Below, one piece after another: positions 50,361 to 59,683 of a stretch of DNA of 64,000 nucleotides. Location of the stretch: NCBI RefSeq assembly GCF_026151205.1, contig NC_087077.1, positions 17,468,475 to 17,532,474 of the forward strand. The letters are read 5' to 3'. A model generated the notes under the pieces. The model had not been told where the DNA came from and ran no database searches. It saw only the letters and a program-made list of their open reading frames with translations. Position 1 is the stretch's first letter; each line of letters opens with the position of its first letter. Position numbers and translations under genes: made by a program. The stretch comes from Bolinopsis microptera (Eukaryota > Ctenophora > Tentaculata > Lobata > Bolinopsidae).

Positions 50361-52589
50361 ATGGGTGACAACAACAAGAGTAACAAGAGAGCCTCATCTA
50401 TCACCAATAACTCTCGGATTCCTTCCCCTGCGGACAAAAAGGCAAAGTCCCGAATCAAGAACAACACTCCAGGACCAGAGGCGAAGGGAAAGGATGTATC
50501 TTGTGAAACTATTGTTGTAGACAGTGATGTAACACCCCCAAAGTTTGACAGTTCACACAGGGACAAGACGAAATGTCCATGTAGTAAGTCAATATCGTCA
50601 TGGAAGATTGACTGTGTAAAGTGCAAGCAATATTGGCACATAGACTGTCTAACTATGAATGGACTCAACCAGAAAAATGTCAACAGCATGACCAATTGGC
50701 ACTGCCCTTTTTGTTTGGTTTCACCAATCCCCACATTCGAAACTGCTGAAGATGTGTGTTATGTGTGTAGGAACACTCTGACACTTCAAAAATCTAACAG
50801 TCAGTGTGAGACAGCTATTGCCACAGAGAAGCTTAATACCATCACAGCTTTTGGTGAAAAGCTTGCAAAGGTTGACTTTGACAGTCTAAACGACAGCATT
50901 GCTGCCATCCAGAACCTTGACCTCCATATCAAGCACCTACTGGTAAGTGACAAGGGCACTGCTCCAGCATGGGTTGAAGTGATGGAAGGAGATCTAAAGC
51001 AGCTGAAAACTTCAGTTGACTCTTCACTCGGAAAGGTTTCTGAGTCTGATAGTGGCCTAACAGAACAGATTAAAGTGTTGAACAAGCAACTGCAGGACTT
51101 TTCTACTCCTCAAGTAAGTGCTCAATCTTCCTCCAAGACCAACGATCTCATGGAAAAAATAGAGAAGAATCTCCAGGAGCTAAATTCCAAGCAGTCTCTG
51201 GAGACGAATCAGGAGCTAACAGCCATTAGACAGTCTTTGAACACTCTTGAGCGAAATTCTTTGGCTTCTTCTGACCATTTAAACGTCCAAATTACCAGTT
51301 CTTCACTTGCCCCTGGCCCAGACCTAATAGCTAATGAGCATCTCCAATCAAAAGAAGAACCAGTTGTAGGCGCTATAGAAGAGTTTATTACCACAGAAGA
51401 GCAGGAAACTCTCCTCCTTGCCTGCCAATCACTTGACGAGGATTTTGTTGTGGAGGGAGCTCGTGCTGTGTATTCTTTGGGAGAACCATACAAGTATAAT
51501 GGCTCCAAGTCATCCAATGGCCAACTAGCTTCAACTAGCTTCTCCAATCTAGTGGACAAAATCAATGGTGCATTCTGTAGTGGTGAAAAACCGAAGATCA
51601 ATAGCCTGCTGATCAATCGCTTCAAAGAGGATGGCTCCCTACCGAAACACTCGGATGATGAAACTACCATCCACCCTGAATCCGAAATTTTCACTGTTTC
51701 TATTGGAGGCCAGTGCAACATCAAATTCTTTGATAAGAAGACGGATCATATGGCTCATGACCATACATGTGTGCCAAGATCCATGTATCGCATGACTCGA
51801 CGCAGCCAAGAGTTCTACAGCCACTGTATCGAGGATGGGGCAATAACTGGTGGGGTGAGATACAGCCTAACTTTTCGTTCAGTTAGCTTTAGAAACAGGA
51901 ACTCTACATGTATCATCGGAGACTCGCATACTGGTGGTCTCAAATTCGGGCTGGACCCCAAAAAATCATTTGGGCAGTGGCTCCCCGGAAAACAGTATTT
52001 TGCTCCGGTAGTGGGGGATATAAATCCTACAGTTTCATGTGGATACAGGAATGTTCTCTTGATGTGTGGTATAAATGATATCAGGAAACCTGAGATCAAA
52101 AATACCGCTGATATAAAGAACAATGTTTTTAAACCATTTGTTCAGAAAGTAGAAATGATCCAAGCGCTTAACCCCAAAGCAAATATATTTGTGTGTCCGC
52201 TGCTGCCAACCAAACTCGTTGAGCTAAATCGTAAAGTTGCACATTATAATGAATTAATTTTTAAGGAGCTGCTCCATTCCAACTTTGGTGTGACTTTGGT
52301 ACCTGGTTTTGACATGTTCTGTGATGAGGCTGGGCTCCTAAGCCAGCAATTCTCTAGGAACATTGGACGAAACCAGAGACCGGACTATTTACACCTCAAT
52401 TGGAGTGGTACAGCAAAACTGGGGGTTCTTATACGTAATACAATACTTTTAAGGATGAATGGAGGGACTGATAGAAGGAAGAAGAGATCGGATAAAGTTG
52501 ACAATCGCTTATACTCCCAGACGATGGGTGGTTCCTCTCCTGCTGCTGCTGCGACTCAACATGGGGAAGGTTACGTACCGTACCCATGA
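50361..52589 (+). CDS. LINE ORF1: PHD finger, coiled-coil region, AlkB-like oxygenase, SGNH hydrolase
   Basis: 742 residues from MGDNNKSNKRASS. Basic N-terminus, then a PHD-type zinc finger (about 70-120: CPCSKSISSW...CVKCKQYWHIDC...WHCPFC). A long polar helical region (about 150-340) may form a coiled coil. Residues about 375-508 match AlkB-type 2-oxoglutarate/Fe(II) oxygenases: INRFKEDGSLPKHSDDE supplies the HxD metal pair (H430, D432), the distal His is in SHCIED (H488), and RYSLTFR supplies the 2OG-binding arginines. Residues about 515-695 are an SGNH/GDSL hydrolase: IGDSH (Ser522), MCGINDIR (GxND block) and DYLHLNWSG (Asp675/His678). PHD and esterase modules are known in CR1-type ORF1 proteins; the AlkB module is the unusual part. 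The product probably binds the element's RNA. Confidence 0.88.
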   Translation: MGDNNKSNKRASSITNNSRIPSPADKKAKSRIKNNTPGPEAKGKDVSCETIVVDSDVTPPKFDSSHRDKTKCPCSKSISSWKIDCVKCKQYWHIDCLTMNGLNQKNVNSMTNWHCPFCLVSPIPTFETAEDVCYVCRNTLTLQKSNSQCETAIATEKLNTITAFGEKLAKVDFDSLNDSIAAIQNLDLHIKHLLVSDKGTAPAWVEVMEGDLKQLKTSVDSSLGKVSESDSGLTEQIKVLNKQLQDFSTPQVSAQSSSKTNDLMEKIEKNLQELNSKQSLETNQELTAIRQSLNTLERNSLASSDHLNVQITSSSLAPGPDLIANEHLQSKEEPVVGAIEEFITTEEQETLLLACQSLDEDFVVEGARAVYSLGEPYKYNGSKSSNGQLASTSFSNLVDKINGAFCSGEKPKINSLLINRFKEDGSLPKHSDDETTIHPESEIFTVSIGGQCNIKFFDKKTDHMAHDHTCVPRSMYRMTRRSQEFYSHCIEDGAITGGVRYSLTFRSVSFRNRNSTCIIGDSHTGGLKFGLDPKKSFGQWLPGKQYFAPVVGDINPTVSCGYRNVLLMCGINDIRKPEIKNTADIKNNVFKPFVQKVEMIQALNPKANIFVCPLLPTKLVELNRKVAHYNELIFKELLHSNFGVTLVPGFDMFCDEAGLLSQQFSRNIGRNQRPDYLHLNWSGTAKLGVLIRNTILLRMNGGTDRRKKRSDKVDNRLYSQTMGGSSPAAAATQHGEGYVPYP
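52586..52589 (+). promoter_or_regulatory. ATGA stop/start overlap between LINE ORFs
   Basis: The ORF2 ATG shares two bases with the ORF1 TGA. This arrangement fits termination-reinitiation coupling, as reported for some non-LTR retrotransposons. Confidence 0.7.
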
Positions 52590-55500
52590 ATAAATTGACC
52601 AAAGAGGTATGCCCTGTCTGTACAAAATTCATTTCCATTGGCCAATTCATTGCTGAATGTTGTAGGTGTGACTGTGCTATGCACCATAAATGCTATACTA
52701 AATCCAGTACAAACAAAATATATGAAGATTTTTACTGCCCTAACTGTGTACACTTAGCAAGTACTCGTTACAATCCGTTTATATATGAAGATACTGACTC
52801 TGAAAATAATAGTACTGACATTGATGAAACACTTGTAAACATCAACCGATTACTCAATAACTGTAACCCATATAGTGTTAAAGAATTTAATAAAACATTT
52901 TGCAACCAAATGAACGAGTACTCATCATTATTATTTCAAAATATCGATGGTAATAAATCTAACTTTGATACTCTGGCAATAGAACTACAGAGATATATGA
53001 AATTTTCGATCATTGCTTTAGCAGAAACAAATGAAGGCCCCGAATTAAGTGACCTTTACCAACTGACTGGATACAATAGTTTCTACCAAAACACTTTGCA
53101 AGATAAAAGAAAAGGCACTGGAGTCGCTCTTTATGTATGTGATACCCTCAGTGCTACAGTAAATGGCAATTTGTCCCATATATCTGAAAACCTAGAAACT
53201 CTATTTGTTACGATAAGCAGCAAGAATACTCCGGTCACTGTTGGTGTAGTGTATCGCCCTCCAAGTGGTGATGTAAATGTTGCATTATTAGAACTCTCAG
53301 CAATTCTCGATAATTTGCCGAAATGCAGTTACCTGGCAGGTGATTTCAACATTGATCTACATAATAAGGATAATGCGATTGTAAAACGTTATGAGGAAGT
53401 CCTGTTCAGTAGAGGATTTTTTCCCCTAATATCTCTGCCAACTCATGAGAAGCCAGGTTGTAAAGTATCGTGTATTGACAATATTATAACTAACGATGTA
53501 GAGAGTATAATAGCCTCAGGCACACTTACTGATCGTATATCCCACCACTCACCAGTCTTTCAAATATTTGAAAAGAGTATGGGATCCACTAAGAGTAACC
53601 TAAAATATAAACAATATTACGACTACTGTAAGTCTAATGTTACCTCTTTTGTAAAGGACTTGGAACATGAATTAGAGAATAAAGTAATTGACAACTTCAC
53701 GGTATTTCATGATGTTTTCAAAAGTAGTATCGATAAAACGTGTAAGTTGGCAACCCCTAAGTCTTCCAAAAGAACTACACAAAATAACCCATGGATCACA
53801 CCTGGGCTTATAGCCAAAATCAAGCATCAGCACCAACTCTATGACAATTGGGCTAAAGTTAGAAAGAAAAAATGTAAACTCGGTGAAACTGATTATAAAG
53901 GTGGAACATGTCAATGCTTGAAATGTTGTGAAAAACGTTCTAGATACAAAACTTATAAGGATTATAGAAGGATGGTTAAAAAAGATCGCAAAGATGTTCA
54001 AACTAAGTATTTCATGGGAAAATTTGCAGACACAAACGGTAATAGTAAGAAGACATGGGAACTGATTAATCAAATACGGGGCAAACAGAAACGGCAAATA
54101 AAACCACTGTTTACTATAAACAATGAGAAGATAACCAATCGTAGAGTAATAGCCAATGAATTTAATAAGTATTTTGTTTCTCTAGCGTCTAATTTAAACG
54201 GGGCATATAATGAAATTGGAGAACTAACTATTAACAATCTTCCTAGTTTTTATGACTACCTGCCTAGAGCAAACACGTCCAGTATTTTCATTAATGACTG
54301 TACAGCTGACGAGGTTAGAATGATTATATCTGAACTGAAGAATGGGAAGTCATCCGACATCCCAATACATGTAGTTAAAGAATCGTCTAAAGTGATCTGT
54401 CCTATACTATCTTTATTATACAGTGAATGCATGAGGAATGGAGTATTCCCAGATGATTTAAAGACTGGGAGAATCAGTCCGATCTATAAGAAGGATAATG
54501 AGGAATTGCTGGAAAACTATAGGCCAGTATCAACTTTAGCTGTTTTTGGTAAGATATTTGAAAAAATTATTTACAACAGACTGTATAGCTTCTTTCAGTC
54601 CCAGAAAATGATTTACGAGAACCAGTACGGATTTAGAAAAAATCACTCCACAAGCCATGCCCTCAACTCCTCAGTGAATTACATAGAATCCTGTCTTAGT
54701 AAAAAACTGCATGTACTTGGAATATTTATTGATCTATCTAAAGCGTTTGACACGATCTCACATGAAAAACTACTTAATAAACTAGACAACTATGGAATAC
54801 GTGGAAACGCCAATAGACTCATCGCTAGTTATCTCTCTAATAGATATCAATATGTCTCTGTACTGGGCGAAGAGTCTGACAAGCTGCCTGTTCTCTTTGG
54901 AGTTCCTCAAGGCTCTTGTCTCGGACCCTTGCTATTTATAATATATGTTAACGACTTATTTAGAACAACTGATCTGGGCAAGTTCATACTATTTGCAGAT
55001 GACACAAACATATTCGTAGTAGATGAATGTAGAAAAAAACTGTATGCAAGAGCAAACGAAATTCTCCGTTTGTTACACCAGTACATGAAATGCAATCTAT
55101 TACATATAAATATAAAGAAATGCTGCTACATTCACTTCAATCCGTCACGTACAGCTACTGATAATGAGGCAGATAACGAATCAGAATATATACTAACTCT
55201 AAATAATACGGTAATAAAGCAAGTTAAAGAGACCAAGTTTTTAGGTGTTATTATTGACGAAAAGCTAAAATGGGATGTTCAAATAAGAGCCCTCAACTCG
55301 AAACTTAGGTGTGAGATCGGAAGACTCAGTAGAATACGACACGTTATCCCGAAAAAACACCATAAAGAATTGTACCACACGTTATTTGAGTCACACCTAA
55401 GATTTGGAATATCGGTATGGGGTGGGTCGAGTAATAATATGCTTCAACCTATCTTCATCACTCAGAAAAAATGTATCAGAATACTATTTGGTGACCTTGA

Positions 55501-55954
55501 AGCATATCTAGATAAATTTAGAACATGTGCCAGAACACGTTGTATAGATGAACAAATCCTAGGAAGAGAATTCTTTGAAAAAGAGCATACAAAGCCGTTG
55601 TTTAACAAGAACGGCCTTCTTACCGTCCACAACCTGTACAAATACACATGTCTATTAGAACTGTTCAAAATTGTCAGATTAGAATCTCCAATCTCACTCC
55701 TATCTTTACTCCACAGATCACCATCACAAAGACGTTCAGACCAGTTCATCACCCCAAACCCATCCTCCTCTTTCATTTATCAATCAACAAAAATGTGGAA
55801 CGACTGTCGAAAAATTGACAGTATGATAAGCTTTACTAAGTCAACGAACTTAGTTAAAGTAACACTGAAAAGTGAGCTACTCAAGATACAGTCCAGGTAC
55901 GAAGATTTAGAATGGACAGAATTAAACTTCGATAAGAATGAGCTTGTATTTTAA
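52586..55954 (+). CDS. LINE ORF2: PHD-like finger, AP endonuclease, reverse transcriptase
   Basis: 1122 residues. N-terminal C4HC3 PHD-like cluster (residues 9-54: CPVC...CCRCDCAMHHKC...FYCPNC). AP-type endonuclease about 112-330, with AETNE (Glu147), VVYRPPSG, GDFNID (252-257) and a final motif SHHSPV where most family members have SDHxP. A Cys-rich insert (C430, C442, C444, C447, C448) precedes the polymerase. Reverse transcriptase about 575-880: YRPVSTL, FIDLSKAFDT, GVPQGSCLGP and the catalytic FADDTN (803-808). Then TKFLGVIID and a long C-terminal thumb region. Start ATG overlaps the ORF1 stop. It would nick target DNA and prime reverse transcription there. Confidence 0.92.
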   Translation: MNKLTKEVCPVCTKFISIGQFIAECCRCDCAMHHKCYTKSSTNKIYEDFYCPNCVHLASTRYNPFIYEDTDSENNSTDIDETLVNINRLLNNCNPYSVKEFNKTFCNQMNEYSSLLFQNIDGNKSNFDTLAIELQRYMKFSIIALAETNEGPELSDLYQLTGYNSFYQNTLQDKRKGTGVALYVCDTLSATVNGNLSHISENLETLFVTISSKNTPVTVGVVYRPPSGDVNVALLELSAILDNLPKCSYLAGDFNIDLHNKDNAIVKRYEEVLFSRGFFPLISLPTHEKPGCKVSCIDNIITNDVESIIASGTLTDRISHHSPVFQIFEKSMGSTKSNLKYKQYYDYCKSNVTSFVKDLEHELENKVIDNFTVFHDVFKSSIDKTCKLATPKSSKRTTQNNPWITPGLIAKIKHQHQLYDNWAKVRKKKCKLGETDYKGGTCQCLKCCEKRSRYKTYKDYRRMVKKDRKDVQTKYFMGKFADTNGNSKKTWELINQIRGKQKRQIKPLFTINNEKITNRRVIANEFNKYFVSLASNLNGAYNEIGELTINNLPSFYDYLPRANTSSIFINDCTADEVRMIISELKNGKSSDIPIHVVKESSKVICPILSLLYSECMRNGVFPDDLKTGRISPIYKKDNEELLENYRPVSTLAVFGKIFEKIIYNRLYSFFQSQKMIYENQYGFRKNHSTSHALNSSVNYIESCLSKKLHVLGIFIDLSKAFDTISHEKLLNKLDNYGIRGNANRLIASYLSNRYQYVSVLGEESDKLPVLFGVPQGSCLGPLLFIIYVNDLFRTTDLGKFILFADDTNIFVVDECRKKLYARANEILRLLHQYMKCNLLHINIKKCCYIHFNPSRTATDNEADNESEYILTLNNTVIKQVKETKFLGVIIDEKLKWDVQIRALNSKLRCEIGRLSRIRHVIPKKHHKELYHTLFESHLRFGISVWGGSSNNMLQPIFITQKKCIRILFGDLEAYLDKFRTCARTRCIDEQILGREFFEKEHTKPLFNKNGLLTVHNLYKYTCLLELFKIVRLESPISLLSLLHRSPSQRRSDQFITPNPSSSFIYQSTKMWNDCRKIDSMISFTKSTNLVKVTLKSELLKIQSRYEDLEWTELNFDKNELVF

Positions 55955-57319
55955 AACAGAGTCCTTTGACTTTATTATTTTGAAATTGAAGAATCGTCTG
56001 GCCATAACTCATTTCGTTCGCATTACAGATTCACATTCACTTTCATTTTCACTATCACGCACAGTACAGGGTCATACCTCAATACCAAATTATTATAGGG
56101 CACAAGAACAAATTTGTTTACAATTATCAAAATTTGTTGAGCCCAGCAGCTTACTTCCTATCCTCTCTTCCCCCGTCGTCTGGAGCGTGTGATTTTTGTT
56201 GATATCCGAGCTCTTGTTTTTATCTTTTGGTTAACTTTCTGTGATTGGACTCGGTATTTTCGTCCCCGCCGAGTGGACGATGCTTGCTCGCCAGTTAAGC
56301 TATACTTTAGATGACACTAATTTCTACAAACCACAAAATATTAAATATAAAATGTGTCCAGTATGGCGCAAATGCATCATTTGATAATTTCTCGACGCTG
56401 TCGTCGGGGTGAGAGTTATCTGAACCAACTGCATGCCCCTACGATTGCGTCACCACTGGTGAGCAAGCATTTGTTTGTTGTTTAGTTGTGTTGGAAGGGA
56501 ACATTACTTGATTAATTCATCCATTAGGATTTTAATAACGATGAGCTAAGATATACCGTTCATCTTAGACTATTGGATCAATCTTATTATATGATTAGAT
56601 TTTATAAACGAACCTGGCATACAAAAGATTGTAATGCGGAGGTTGGCTGGCTCTTCTATAATAAATACGACACTCCAACTTACAGAATGCTTGCTAGAGA
56701 TAAAACAAAATATTATCAGACTATACATGCAGCATGAGTAACTGGTGGATAAGCCTTCGGTAAAAACGGATCCGGAAAAGTCAATGCGGCACTCGGGTCC
56801 TTGGTATTGTCGTCGGTATATTGTCCATTATTTACGTTCTGCTTTCATAGTTCAAACAATAGTGAGCTCTAAATATACAGCTTTAAACCGATTAAGTATG
56901 AATGAATGAAATACATGACAATCCGCACTCCTATAATTCAAAAGCATGAGTAACTCGTAGTGATGTACGATTTCTAGAAAGTTTAAATTAAATTTGGCGC
57001 TCACAGGTCCTCGTGATCATGTGATCGCCGCATAATGTTCTGTAAATGCGCAGGGCACCTTCAAGCTTAAATTATTCACCATACTGAGGCAGTCACCCAA
57101 CGCGCGGCTTTATTTTTATGATATGATATGTTTTGATTGTTATTAATAAATACCAAAATTTAAATTTGTTTTACTAAATTTGTTTTACTAAAAATAAATT
57201 TAAACTATCCGTGGTTTTTTTAAAATAAATTATAATCCTACCTAAATCCAAAGCCAGCTTTGTAAAATTTATTATTAGATCATAATATATCGTCAATTCT
57301 CAATAATTTTTCCACGTTG
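55955..57319. other. LINE 3' UTR and intergenic DNA
   Basis: The first 300-400 bp are probably LINE 3' UTR. After that no gene is seen. At 57150-57190 there is an inverted copy of the AGTAAAACAAATTT doublet found at 48106 and 49849. Confidence 0.45.
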
Positions 57320-57691
57320 CCCAGCAAACCTTACTGGCTAGCGATATTACTACAGAGTGATCGCCTTTTCACAGCATGTTGAACTCCGCGCGCGCTCGCT
57401 AGTTCATTGCATTTGCACGCTTCAAATATTCCAAGAATGCAATTGTACCGCGTACCACGTGATACGATTCAGCCAATCAGAGAACAACAATCTGCAAAGT
57501 TAAAGCTACGCAGTTTTATAAGCGATAAGGCCTAAAATATGACTTTTCGCGATAATTCAAAATCTACGTTGTTTTCAATTTTCCCCCTGGGGGGAAACGT
57601 TATTTTTGCGAAACGAACATTTTGCAAAAAACCGGAAGACGCTATCTCTTTTACTTTCAAAGTTAGGCTCCAGCCAGTAAGGTTTCCTGGG
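57320..57691. mobile_element. MITE with CCCAGCAAACCTTACTGGCT ends, copy 1
   Basis: 372 bp. The right end is the complement of the left with one mismatch. Nearly identical to 58176-58538. Contains CACGTG and CCAAT motifs (accacgtgatac, agccaatcag). No clear target duplication. Confidence 0.8.
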
Positions 57692-58175
57692 CCCAGTTGA
57701 CGGCGCAGCAGGGTATTTTGGTCATTGGTTCAAGACTTTAAAGAATCGCAAAATTAGCCGTATTATGCCTCCAAACTTACGACTTAGATGGACTGAGATT
57801 AGCCCTTAAAATACAGCCTATACATTTCACCTTATGATTGGGTCGTTATTCTAAACAAAATTTGTCAAGAAGTGTGGCTCAACGGTCACTTAATGTCACT
57901 TAAAGCTCAATTATAGCGACCAAGGTCTGCGACCGGCTGCAACAGGTACATATGATCTGTTCACGAGATATCCTTGTGTTTGGCTTGTACTAACTCTAAT
58001 TGGGTATTTCGTCACAAGTCATGCGAATCGATACTTATACATAAAACCAACACAACTCGCAGTTTAAAGACTTTCGGTTTCATTTTAAAAAGCATCCACT
58101 TTGACAAAGCATAACTCGCCATCAACTCCCCCCTTTGCAGCCTCTCGGCTATCTCATACTTCGTAGCACTTGCCA
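57692..58175. other. Spacer between paired MITEs, no gene seen
   Basis: Non-coding. No recognised exon or repeat. Confidence 0.4.
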
Positions 58176-58538
58176 CCCAGCAAACCTTACTGGCTAGCGA
58201 TATCACTACAGGGTGATCGCCTTTTCACAGCATGTTGAACTCCGCGCGCGCTCGCTAGTTCATTGCATTTGCACGCTTCAAATATTCCAAGAATGCAATT
58301 GTACCGCGTACCACGTGATACGATTCAGCCAATCAGAGAACAACAATCTGCAAAGTTAAAGCTACGCAGTTTTATAAGGCCTAAAATATGACTTTTCGTG
58401 ATAATTCAAAATCTACGTTGTTTTCAATTTCCCCCTGGGGGAAACGTTATTTTTGCGAAACGAACATTTTGCAAAAAACCGGAAGACGCTATTTCTTTTA
58501 CTTTCAAAGTTAGGCTCCAGCCAGTAAGGTTTCCTGGG
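58176..58538. mobile_element. MITE with CCCAGCAAACCTTACTGGCT ends, copy 2
   Basis: 363 bp, same orientation as copy 1, a few substitutions and two small deletions. The complementarity extends outward by two bases (CA...TG). Confidence 0.8.
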
Positions 58539-58728
58539 TGTATTTTACGACGCGCAAAATTTTGGTTGAAAATACATTGCTACAAGTTGTGTACTTCTCA
58601 TTCTCGTGCACGCGAAGCCGGCCGGCGCGCGATCAAAAGGGGTTACAGCGTCATGTGTCAAAAAATGTATCGCTATTAAGTCTAATGACAGAAAATGATA
58701 CTTACATATAAAAATCGAACACCAATAT

Positions 58729-58820
58729 TAACGGGTGATACTCGTAAAATATCTGTTCCATATATTGGACCGTCGACGAGTCCAACTCGGCGCGCGTCCT
58801 GGTAGGTTGTAAACCTACAA
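58729..58820. mobile_element. Tiny structured mobile element, copy 2
   Basis: Same sequence as 49288-49375, with a 4-5 bp insertion in the middle (tatattggacc for tatacc). Flanked by ACACCAATAT direct repeats (58719-58728 and 58821-58830), different from those of copy 1, so the two are independent insertions. Confidence 0.8.
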
Positions 58821-59251
58821 ACACCAATATTGACCAAAATAAATTATCGATAAAGTATTATAAGTTCATGAAGGGGCACTTTAAACAAAAAAGTTTTTAG
58901 AAGAGCTTTATTCTTTAAATGATTTCAATTATTGCGCCGATGAAATGGTATTAGGTAGACGATTGTAGATCTTTGGAACCACGACAGAGAAGCTACGCTC
59001 ACCAAACTTAGAGTTCTTATAGTTAAAAGATGGTACAATTAGTTTTAATGTGTGACCATACAGCTCAAAGCCATTTTTTCTTTCTAAAAAATTTCTTTCT
59101 TAAATGGTTTTTATAAAATTTATTCTGATTTTTATTGAATTTTTACATAGGGTTATTGTTATATTATGTATATATTGTTCAAAACTAGTGTGACGATACT
59201 TATGTGTGACCATACAATATGTGCCTAATAAGATATAGTTACAAAGTATAG

Positions 59252-59671
59252 GTTAGGGTTAGGGTTAGGGTTTTACCCCTATGTCTGAGCGTGCTGAGTT
59301 ATCTAGGTGGAAGATGCTAGGACACATACTGAGGAGCGATGAAAGATCACCAGCTCAAGCTGCGCTGTGCTTTGCTGTCGAGATGTGTAGTGAAGTTGGT
59401 AGACTCGGGGCTCACAGACGTAACCTCCTACACCACCTGAAGGTTGACCTCTGGAAGCGTTTCATCTTGCTGGAGTCGTATGATGATATTCTTCATTTGA
59501 GAGAACTTGCTAGTAACCGTGGTTATTGGAGTAAATTGTTCGACTTTATACTTGAGTACAAGTCAATTTGACTTTTGGGACATATAATCTTACAAAGGAT
59601 CACGTTTAGGTTCTAAATTATTTTAGGATTGTTGACATTTGTAAGATTGACATGTTTGATAATAATAATAA
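59252..59671 (+). mobile_element. 5'-truncated LINE joined to TTAGGG repeats
   Basis: A 12-bp target-site duplication TACAAAGTATAG (59240-59251, 59672-59683) bounds the insertion. It opens with three TTAGGG units (59253-59272), then coding sequence (59281-59571; RAELSRWKMLGHILRSDERS, a LINE polymerase C-terminus), a short 3' UTR and an ATA/TAA-repeat tail. Truncated, inactive. Confidence 0.8.
59253..59272 (+). repeat. Interstitial telomere-type repeat (TTAGGG)3
   Basis: Three perfect TTAGGG units plus flanking GG and TT, placed exactly at the 5' junction of the LINE insertion. Confidence 0.9.
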
Positions 59672-59683
59672 TACAAAGTATAG

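Larger units (their letters stand above)
50361..55954 (+). mobile_element. Full-length CR1/L2-like LINE with two intact ORFs
   Basis: Both frames are uninterrupted over 5.6 kb. ORF1 (50361-52589) and ORF2 (52586-55954) overlap by ATGA. The 5' UTR probably starts between 50210 and 50360. The 3' UTR continues past 55954, perhaps to about 56330, but no tail repeat or target duplication was identified. Intact frames suggest a recently active copy. Confidence 0.92.

Noticed and set aside
50345-52123. Minus-strand open frames opposite LINE ORF1
   Set aside because: Shadows of a long coding frame; no family resemblance of their own.
59253-59272. Chromosome end
   Set aside because: Only three TTAGGG units, bounded by a LINE and a target-site duplication, with genes on both sides.
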